Positions 56,153-64,000 of a DNA stretch of 64,000 bases are shown here, piece after piece. Position 1 is the first letter of the stretch. Each line of letters starts with the position of its first letter. The position numbers and the translations under genes are program-made. The notes under the pieces were generated by a model. The model saw only the letters and a program-made list of their open reading frames with translations, was not told where the DNA came from and made no database searches. Source of the stretch: Basidiobolus meristosporus CBS 931.73 (Eukaryota > Basidiobolomycota > Basidiobolomycetes > Basidiobolales > Basidiobolaceae); NCBI GenBank assembly GCA_002104905.1, contig MCFE01000489.1:1-64000 (forward strand), read 5' to 3'.

Positions 56153-57778
56153 GATTAGATCAAGTTGCACAACTCAACTTGGTGCATGAATCAGATTGGC
56201 CTAGCCTATTACCAAAGTACTTGGAGGACCAAGCCATTCCTAAAGAGGTGGATGAAGATATCAAGAAGATAATCCGTGATGAAGCCAGCAAATTTGTAGT
56301 ACAGGATGAAACACTCTACCAAGTTGTTGATGGAAGCCCTATTGCCTATTGCCCTTATGTTTCTTGCCTGGATTTAATACATAAGCTACACAATGGATAT
56401 GGACATCTTGGGATTGAAGGAACCTATAAGACGTGTTCTGTTGGATAGTGCCACATTGAGCCATGAGTGCCAAATGATGCCATAGTGTGCCAGGGAGGCC
56501 AAGTGAGCCTATACTTGGCCACACAGTGTGAAACATAGATCTGCATCTTCATGCAAAGCAGCCCCTGTGTTTCACCAATTGTGTTGGAGAAAATTCATTT
56601 TTTGACCTTTTTTTTGAGGTCAATGTTGTGCAGGATGTGTAAGAGCACAAAAGGATTGAAAATATGCATTTGGTACTCAATACCCATGGCACTCTGAGTC
56701 TAGCTCCTGTGGCTTATAACTTGTTACAACAGTGCATGGCACTATCTGGCACTATACTTAATTATTAGCCCTAAAGTAAGATCTATACAAAGCACTTATA
56801 GTGCTAGGTAGTACCAGTGGACCAAGATAGTGCCATGCATTGTTGTGACATGTAACAAGCCACAGGAGCTAGATTCAGAGTGCCATGGGTATTGAGTACC
56901 TGATGCATGTCTTCAGTTCTTCTGTGCTCTTACACATCCTGCATAACATTGATCCACAAAAAAACATCAAAAAATGGATTTTCTCCTGCATCATAGGTGA
57001 AACACAGGGGCTGCTTTGCATGAAGATGCAGATCTATGTTTCACACTCTGTGGCCAAGTATAGGCTCACTTGGCCTCTCTGGCACACTAAGGCATTATTT
57101 GGCACTCATGGCTCAATGTGGCACTATCCAACGGAACAAGTCTATAGCCTTGTGAAAGCCAGAGCATGGTGGCCCAGAATGAGACAAGATATTGAGAAGC
57201 TAGTGAAAACATGCCCAAACTGCCAAATCAATCAAGGTCAGCGACAAAGAATTGCCAAACTCTTCCCTTTGGAGCCTGTAAGACCATTTGAGAGATGGGG
57301 AATTGACTTTGTTGGAAGACTGCCAACTACCAGGAAATGCAACCGTTGGATCCTAGTAGCAATTGACCATGCCACTAAATGGCCAGTTGCTAAAGCTGTA
57401 CCAATAGCCAGTGAACAAGAAGTTGCAAGTTTCATTTACCAGGAGATCCTGATGAAGTTTGGATGCCCTGTGGAGATCTTATCTGATAGAGGAGCAAACT
57501 TTATGGCAAAGACATTAGAGGCTTACCTGGAAATGCAGCAGATCAGACATGGATGTGAGCCAAGGATTCCAGGAGATCTCACACAACCAAAGCTTATAGA
57601 CACCTTAGAAGATGAAGTCAGTCAGCCAAGTAGACACCAGCAACTGGAACAAAGACATCAAGAGGCACAGACCAGAGTATCTCAAAGTGCAGAAAAGATG
57701 AAGCAGAGATTTGATAAGACTATAGCACCAGAAGCATTGACAGTTGGGAACCTTGTATTGCTAAGAAACAACACTTGA
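56122..57778 (+). pseudogene. gypsy integrase, split by a fold-back element and lacking the last catalytic residue
   Basis: The zinc-binding part begins HNGYGHLGIEGTY (56,390-56,428), is interrupted by 56,429-57,146, and resumes SLVKARAWWPRMRQDIEKLV, CPNCQ. The core has GIDFVGRLP (first D) and SDRGANFMAKTL (second D), but then jumps from MQQIRH to an unrelated join, losing the E-containing block. The C-terminal QWPGPFKIIRE module follows after a stop near 57,776. Confidence 0.9.
56429..57143. mobile_element. Fold-back element (copy D) in gypsy integrase
   Basis: 715 bp palindrome with AGACGTGTTCTGTTGGATAG at one end and CTATCCAACGGAACAAGTCT at the other. Flanked by ATA on both sides (56,426-56,428; 57,144-57,146); removing the element and one ATA rejoins the integrase frame as GTYSLVKARAWW. 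This gives an empty-site proof of the boundaries. Confidence 0.95.
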
Positions 57779-57998
57779 AAGAAGTTTGAGCCACAATGGC
57801 CAGGACCATTCAAGATCATCAGAGAATGTCCATTTGCAACTTACCAACTGGTGGACAAACAAGGCAATATCCGGGAAGACTTAGTGCATAGGGACAGACT
57901 CAAGCTTGCAAGACTTGCTGATAATACTGAACCATCAAGATATTGGTATCACAAGAAAAGAGATTCAGGAGAACCCTCTCAACTTTAGTAGGGGAGAA

Positions 57999-58367
57999 AG
58001 TTATGATCTGCCGCTTGAATGTTTAAGTTAGATCAGTTTTTAGTCAAATCAACTAGTATATGTTTTAGGTTATCAGTATATCAGTATTATCTATGAAATC
58101 AGTAGCATTAGTCAGCAAATGAATCAGCAGATCCTTATCAGACAGAATTAGATATATTAAGTAGGATCTTATTGGGTGATGATGATGCAATCAATTGAGT
58201 CATCAGCCACAACCTACATTAGGAAATACAATTAGTCAGCAATTGATCCGGCAAAATGTATATAAGGAGCTGCTGGAACCTCAATAAAAATCAGTTCAAG
58301 TTTTAGTGAATACAATACTAGCTAAACTCCCTATTCCTCTACAACTCTTATACCAAGACTTGTAACA
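57999..58367 (+). mobile_element. 3' LTR of gypsy element 1
   Basis: About 369 bp; the first base is A for T. Nearly identical to the 5' LTR, so the element is relatively young despite its defects. Confidence 0.9.
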
Positions 58368-58879
58368 ATGGCAATGTTTTGTGTGTACTGCTGCTAAATA
58401 GGTATATAAGCTTAATAATGTTGAGGCATTCCACTGATTAGATTTTAATGGCAATCTGATGGTCTTAACATATCCTATACTTAATTCAGCATACCTAACT
58501 AGCCAGTATATGCAAAAGCTATATATGGAAGATAACTTGATGGTATTTCTACAGCCTAGTTGTAGACATCTGTTGGCATTATACTGGAGGTATAGAAGTC
58601 TACTGCTAGCACTGTACAATGCCACAATACTAATTACCAATAGTATCTTCTTTACTACCTCCCATTATGCCATTTATATATTCTGTTGTAAATTCAGCCC
58701 AATATAGCTTCTCACCCACTACTACCATATGTATTCAACTCAAAGTTTGAATCAGAAAAAACAATGACCTCCTGCTTGCTAGCTGCTACATATGTGCTTA
58801 CCTACTGCAAATATATACTCTATTATCTCAATTTTGTGGCTTGTCAGTGTTGTACTTGCAAAGCTGCTATGTACCATTA
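58368..58879. repeat. Copy of the unclassified repeat seen at 39.4 and 41.9 kb
   Basis: Shares CATACCTAACTAGCCAGTA.A and further blocks with 39,400-39,480 and the same order of motifs afterwards. No coding signal. Confidence 0.45.
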
Positions 58880-59275
58880 ATATTTGAGATATTGGACTAT
58901 CTGGTATAATTCAGCAGCTAAAACTGATTACCTACTCTGCCTACTGTTAGAGACTGTAGGGCTCATTGTCAGCCTTAGCCTGGGCACTTCCCTTCTGATC
59001 TATGATCTTATGACTCTTTCTGTAGTCAGGATCAAATTGGCACCTTTACCAAACACTAAGTATTAGCCTTGAAACTGTTAAAGAATACTCCACACAATTA
59101 GGAAACTCTCCCAACTTAATGTTACAGCTTTATTACCTTTGCAAAGGTTTAACTATTGAGTAAGCAACAGCTTGAACATTTTTACTATTTCTTGAAAAAT
59201 TCCTTACTTGCAAAACACTTGTTAAGTTGCAGCAGTTTATGAGCTCCAATTGCCTTCATTGATTTTAAACATGAC
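58880..59275 (+). mobile_element. Decayed LTR of copia family 2
   Basis: Aligns with 60,989-61,356 (GGACT.TCTGGTATAATTCAGCAGCTAAA against GAACTATTTGGTATCATTCAGCAGC, and AGTCAGGATCAAATT.GCAC). It ends near GTTGCAGCAGTTTATGAGCTCC, a mutated half-tRNA primer site. Confidence 0.6.
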
Positions 59276-59649
59276 TTCAATCCGTACAGAGTACAACATT
59301 ATGATCATCCCTGCAAAGGAGTGGTTTGATATCAAGAACTGCAGACTTTGATTACTAAGATTCAGGTCTGCCTTTGAGAAAGAGAGCTTTGGAATAAAAT
59401 AAAATACAAGGAAGTTGAGCCTAAAGAAGCAGCAGAAGAAGTTGAGAAGTCTTTAGAAAAGGTGAGAAGTGCCCTCAATTCCACATGTATCAATGTGCAA
59501 GACTCCTTATTAGACAAATACATGCTTCCAAATCAGTCAAAACAGCATGCATATCTTTAGAGAAGATCTTTGAAGCAAAGTGGTATCAAGAAGTCAGTTC
59601 TTCCACATCAGGAAGAAGCCAGAGGATTATATCCTACAACTAATTGCCA
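59276..59649 (+). pseudogene. copia family 2 gag relic
   Basis: ATGACTTCAATCCG near 59,270 corresponds to GTGACTTCTACCAG at 61,393. Matching blocks include GGAAGTTGAGCC.AAAG and TGTGCAAGACTCCTT. Broken by a gypsy LTR at about 59,650. Confidence 0.65.
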
Positions 59650-59873
59650 GTTATATCATCTGCCATTTGAATGTCAAAGTTAGATGAGTTTTTAGTCAAA
59701 TCATTAGTGTTATGCTTAGCCTATTGGTATTTCCGTATTGGTCAGCAGTTCATCTTGCAAAATATATTTAAGGAACTGTTGGACCATCAACAAAGATCAA
59801 TTCAAGCTTTAGTCAATATAATACCAGTTGAGCTCCCTATCTCTCTACAACTCTTATATCAAGACTTGTAATA
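59650..59873 (+). mobile_element. Internally deleted LTR of gypsy family A
   Basis: Starts TTATATCATCTGCCATTTGAATG and ends CAAGACTTGTAATA, followed by the primer-site-like TTGGCAGCAGGAATAATC. About 145 bp of the LTR middle are missing. Confidence 0.75.
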
Positions 59874-60790
59874 TTGGCAGCAGGAATAATCAGAAACCCT
59901 CCCTACGATGTTGGAAATCAAGGTGCTTTTAAGCCTCTACATTAGCAGACAGTACTTAGCAGGAAGCTAAAGATAGCTACAGAGAAAGGAAAACTCAAGG
60001 ATACACAGATCAGTGTAGATTTCTACTTAGACAGCTTAAAAGACTGAACCCCATTGATCAAGTTGAATACTTCATTGATGAGCTGAAAGGAAGAGCTTAC
60101 AAGGAAGTGAGTTGTTAAAGACCTCAGAATATTGAAGAAGGCCTAAGCATTGCCACTGACTATGGCTCAGCTATTTTGAAGTGGAAAGCCTAAAGTGAAT
60201 ATTCACAAAAGTTATAATCACTAGAAAAGAAGACAATCCAAAGTAGTGGCAATGGAAAAAGACACTATGCAGAATAATCCCAGCTCAGAAGAGTGTAAGA
60301 GAAAGGACTTTATTTAAGTTGCTAACAGTATGGGCACAAGTCAAGGTACTGCCATCAGACAGTAAAGAGTCCAAAGTCAACAAGAATCTTCTACTATTTT
60401 AAAGCCCCTGTCTATAGTGATATGGTGGATAATCTTAAAGAAGACTCAGAACTCACCTTCATAAGCAAAAGAATACTTATCCCAAATGACCTCAGGCTCA
60501 CAAGAAGCATTATGCTTGTATGTAGATATCAGTGGAGTATCTGCCAAGATAATGGTTGACTCAGAAACACTGCACAAGTACATCACAAACAACATGCCTT
60601 GAAAGCTGGAATCCACTTGGTATCTACCAAATATACTGCTGTTTCAATAGCAGATGGAAACTCTTGCCTGATCACCTATATAACTTAGCCAGTAAGAATG
60701 AATAACAATGACCCTGAAGAAGACCTACTGGCCTACATATCTAGAAACTACATACTTGACCTGCTACTTAGAAGAGTTTGGCATATAGCT
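59874..60790 (+). pseudogene. gypsy family A gag-protease relic
   Basis: Decayed but collinear with 53.88-54.75 kb: GATCAAGTTGAATACTT, GACTATG.CTCAGCTAT, then the protease region (ATGGTTGACTCAGAAACACT, active-site GAS changed). Many stops. Confidence 0.75.
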
Positions 60791-60988
60791 AATTGAGTTG
60801 ACTAAAACCAATATAACTTGAACATTTTAGCGGTATATCCTAACATTCTCTGCTACTAAAGTTAAGTGGGCTCTCTTGAATCTCTGTTCTTGTGATATCA
60901 ATATCTTGATGGTTCAGTATTTCTGGCAAGTCTTGCAAGCTTGAGTCTATCTCTATGAACTAAATCTTCCTCAATACTCCCTTGTTTG
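60791..60988 (-). pseudogene. gypsy 3' fragment, inverted
   Basis: The minus strand contains CAAGCTTGCAAGACTTGCCAGAAATACTGAACCATCAAGATATTG-like sequence in short blocks matching 57,900-57,950 of gypsy element 1, in opposite orientation. Confidence 0.6.
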
Positions 60989-61356
60989 TGTTGAAATATT
61001 GAACTATTTGGTATCATTCAGCAGCTAAAAATTTACTTGACAATTCTAGGCTAGTCTTAGTCACTGTAGGACTCATTTACTGCCTTAACTTTGCCACTTT
61101 CTCCAGATATATGATCTATTGATTATTCCCTTATAGTCAGGATCAAATTAGCACTATTACCAAACATTATGTACTAACCCTGAAACTGTTACAGAATGTT
61201 CCTGAATATTAAGAAACCCTCCCTACTTAGTGTTGCAGCTGTATTACTTCTACAAAGGTATAAATACTGAGCTTCTTTATGAATAACAACAGTTCAACTA
61301 TTATCACTATTTCTTGATAAGTTCCTTATATCCAAATCACATCTTAAATTGCAACA
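60989..61356 (+). mobile_element. 5' LTR of copia family 2
   Basis: 368 bp, TGTTGAAATATTG...AAATTGCAACA. Followed directly by the primer site. Diverged copy at 58,880-59,250. Confidence 0.75.
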
Positions 61357-61368
61357 GGTTATGAGCCC
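61357..61368 (+). other. Primer binding site, half-tRNA type
   Basis: GGTTATGAGCCC directly after the LTR is the exact complement of GGGCTCATAACC, the anticodon stem-loop of eukaryotic initiator tRNA-Met (anticodon CAT inside). It has the position of a primer site. Confidence 0.75.
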
Positions 61369-61392
61369 CAATTGCCTTAATCTTTTATCAAG

Positions 61393-62034
61393 GTGACTTC
61401 TACCAGCAAACAAAGCAATACCAACATCTTGCCTGTAAAGGAGAGGTTTGATGGGAAGAACTACAGACTTTGGAGAATCAAGATGCAGATCCACCTTGAG
61501 GAAAGAAAGCTTTGGAACATAGTAACAGGAAAGGAAGTTGAGCCCAAAGGAACAGCAGAAGATGTGGAGCAGTTTCAAGAGAAGGAGAGAAGGGCCTTCA
61601 ATGCAATATGCATCAATGTGCAAGACTCCTTCATTGGACAAATCCATGCCTCAAATACTGCCAAAGCAGCATAGGAATCCTTAGAGAAGATCTTTAGAGC
61701 AAAGTCAGTATCAAGCAAGCTTTATTTGCAACAAAAGTTCTTCAACATGAGAAAAAAGCCAGATGATGACATGCTACAACTCATTACCAGAATGGAGGCA
61801 CTTGCAGAAGAACTTTACAGTATTAATGCTGGTGTAGATGATGAAGAAAAGATACTCTGTCTGCTTTGCAGCCTACCAGACAAGTATGAGCCACTTATAC
61901 TTTCTTTTGAAAGCGGAGAAGACAACTTGACTTTAGACTATGTCAAAGGAATACTTCTCCATGAGGAACTCAGACGTAATGATCAAGCAGAGAAAATTGA
62001 AGATAATGCTTTATTCAGTTCAGAAAGGCATACA
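61393..62034 (+). pseudogene. copia family 2 gag, start codon lost, cut by gypsy element 2
   Basis: Begins GTGACTTCT where the relic at 59.27 kb has ATGACTTCA. The reading shows ERFDGKNYRLWRIKMQIHLEE, the UBN2/copia gag signature, an in-frame TAG near 61,672, then LYLQQKFFNMRKKPDDDMLQL and LCSLPDKYEPLILSFE. Frame ends where the gypsy LTR begins at 62,035. Confidence 0.85.
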
Positions 62035-64000
62035 CGTTATGATCTGCTGCTTGAATGTTTAAGTTAGATCAGTTTTTAGTCAAATCAACTAGTATATGCT
62101 TTAGGTTATCAGTATATCAGTATTATCTATAAAATCAGTAGCATTAGTCAGCAAATGAATCAGCAGATCCTTATCAGACAGAAATAGATATATTAAGTAG
62201 GATCTTATTGGGTGATGATGATGCAATCAAATGAGTCATCAGCCACAACCTACATTAGGAAATACAATTAGTCAGCAATTGATCTGGCAAAATGTATATA
62301 AGGAGCTGCTGGAACCTCAATAAAAATCAGTTCAAGTTTTAGTGAATACAATACTAGCTAAACTCCCTATTCCTCTACAATTCTTATACCAAGACTTGTG
62401 ACATTGGTAGCAGCAATAACCAGAAACCTCCCTCCTGAAGAAAGAAGAAACCACCCTCAAGATGTTGGACAATCAAGAATGGAAGAATGCCATGCAGCAA
62501 ATCCTGGCCCAACAGCAACAGCTACTCCAGATCATCAGCCAACAGCAACAAGCAATGACTACCATGGCTCAGAGCCAGCAAAGCCCTGTCAAGAGCAACT
62601 TTAGTGTGAAGGTCAACCGGTACCATGGCAGAGTCAATGAAAACCTGTGAACTTGGCTCTTTCAGATTGAAGAAGCTTTTAAAGCTAAAGGAATTACTCC
62701 AGAGAGCAAGTTGCATTATGCAGCTTCTTACCTGGCAGATGCAGCTTTACAGTGGTACCACAACAAGATCAGGTCAGCTACTATGATGGGATGCTCTACA
62801 ATCTCTACTTGGGATGAGTTTGTGTCAGAAATTCAGGATGCTTTTGAACCTCCACACCAGCAGACACTACTAAGAAGGAAGTTAAAGACACTCAGACAGA
62901 AAGGAACGGTGCAAGAATACATCTATGAGTACAGATGTCTGCTTGGACAAATTGAAAGAATGGACCCCTTGGATCAAGTTGAATACTTTATTGATGGGTT
63001 GAAAGAAAGAACTCGCAAGGAAGTCAATTACCAAAGACCTCAGACTATTGAAGAAGCCATCAAGATTGCCATTGACTATGACTCAGCTATGTTTGGAGTT
63101 GGGAAGCCTACAGTGACTAATCAGAAAGGCTATAATCATTATGAAAGAAGACAATCAGAAGCAGTACCAATGGAATTAGACGCTATGCAGAAGAATCCCT
63201 CCTCAGAAGAATGCAAGAAGAGAGGACTTTGCTTCAATTGCCACCAGCAGGGACATATTGCAAAGTACTGCCCTCAGAGAAGAAATGGACACCAGCCAAC
63301 AAGAATCTTCAACCATATGGAGTCCCATGAACACAGTAATGTGGAAGATGAGCTTGAAGAAGACTTGGAACTCACCTTCCATATGACAGAAGAGTACTTG
63401 TCCCAAATGACTTCAAACTCAGGGAAGTTATTGTACTTGAATGGAGTAATCAATGGAGTACCTGCCAAGATCATGATTGACTCAGGAGCATTGCATAAGT
63501 ACATGTCAGAGCAATTTGCCTTGAAAGCTGGAATCAACTTGGAACCTACCAAATCAACTTCAGTTTCCACAGCTGATGGGAACTCCCACATAATCAACCG
63601 AATTACCCAGCCAGTAAGAATGAAGATCAATGACTATGAAGAAGACCTACAGGCTTATATATTTGGGAACTGCAAGTTTGACCTTGTACTTGGAAAAACC
63701 TGGCTATTTTGTTGTAATCCATCAATCAACTGGAGAACCCATGCTACTCAGATTCAAAAAGACAACAAGACCTATGAGCTATTACCTGCCATGCTGGATT
63801 TCAACTTGGTCAATTCCAGTGTGTGTGAGACAAGTGAACTTAGCAAGACCCAGTTCTGTAGAGCACTTAGAAAAGGTACTAAGATGTTCCTCATGGCGGT
63901 ATTACAGGAGGATTCCTCTACCCCAGCACCCCAGCAAGTCCAGACTCTCTTGAAGAAATATTCAGATGTGTTCCCAGATGAGCTTGTAAGCCTACCACCA
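62035..64000 (+). mobile_element. Ty3/gypsy family A element 2, runs off window
   Basis: 5' LTR 62,035-62,403 (first base C for T), primer site TTGGTAGCAGCAATAACC at 62,404, gag-protease from ATG 62,462. It is inserted in copia family 2 gag. The 3' part is beyond position 64,000. Confidence 0.9.
62462..64000 (+). pseudogene. gypsy gag-protease-RT start, one stop seen
   Basis: Opens MLDNQEWKNAMQQILAQQQQ. A TGA at 62,648 (TGG.. in element 1) interrupts gag. It has CAA where element 1 has the later TGA, and the CCHC knuckle CFNCHQQGHIAKYC. The protease reads DSGALHKYMSEQF, with S changed to L beside the active site. The CCCCAGCA repeat missing from element 1 is present, so protease and RT would be in one frame. 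Other small frameshifts cannot be excluded. Confidence 0.8.

Larger units (their letters stand above)
53074..58367 (+). mobile_element. Ty3/gypsy retrotransposon family A, full-length but defective
   Basis: 5' LTR, primer site, gag, protease, RT, remnant RNase H, integrase, GPF module, purine tract GTAGGGGAGAAAG and 3' LTR, all flanked by the 4-bp duplication ATGG (53,070-53,073; 58,368-58,371). Defects: stop codons in gag, an 8-bp deletion before RT, a missing RNase H segment, a fold-back insertion in the integrase zinc region and loss of the integrase third catalytic residue. Confidence 0.9.

Noticed and set aside
44676-57146. TA dinucleotide (Tc1/mariner-type) target duplication for the fold-back elements
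   Set aside because: It fits two copies only; a 3-bp duplication fits all four and the empty gypsy site.
1-64000. CRISPR arrays, operons or bacterial features
   Set aside because: Introns, snRNA and retrotransposons show nuclear eukaryotic DNA; no spacer-repeat array is present.

Overview
This is a eukaryotic, almost certainly fungal window: short GT-AG introns (about 46-142 nt), a Ync13-type Munc13 protein, a Diaphanous-type formin, and a landscape of decayed retrotransposons. A homologue of FIBP (a family best known from animals) beside these genes suggests an early-diverging fungus rather than a typical ascomycete or basidiomycete; that placement is inference. All gene models were spliced by eye from splice signals and homology to remembered families; no search was run.

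Layout. (1) 1-5,709: two head-to-tail LINE copies with a fingers/palm reverse transcriptase, LINE 3' fragments, a solo copia LTR with a perfect target duplication, and a truncated minus-strand copia element. (2) 5,710-11,600: low in repeats and rich in Pol III genes: tRNA-Ile(AAT), U6 snRNA with TATA box, two identical-body tRNAs with anticodon CGT, tRNA-Arg(TCG), and two divergent solo LTRs, one of them 6 bp from a tRNA 5' end. (3) 11,604-24,864: GC-richer gene island with six multi-exon genes: a MIT-domain protein, an AKAP7/ASCC1-like 2H phosphoesterase, a GBD-FH3-FH1-FH2-DAD formin, a Munc13/Ync13-like protein, an Erf4/GOLGA7-like palmitoyltransferase partner and FIBP. Four of the six relate to membrane traffic, Ras palmitoylation or actin assembly. 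(4) 24,865-64,000: AT-richer repeat sea: two copia copies arranged head to head, solo LTRs of several families, a defective Ty3/gypsy element bounded by a 4-bp target duplication, a second gypsy copy running off the window, Plavaka-like transposase relics, and a family of long palindromic (fold-back) elements with 3-bp target duplications. Inside this sea, around 50.8-51.1 kb, lies an AT-rich pocket with an intact ORF resembling the C-terminus of D5-like primase-helicases of large DNA viruses.

Most interesting signals: the fold-back family, the half-tRNA primer site shared by two copia families (complementary to the initiator tRNA-Met anticodon arm), the D5-like fragment, FIBP in a fungal context, an ATG-only first exon, and duplication scars in the formin gene and at the formin/Munc13 convergent 3' ends.
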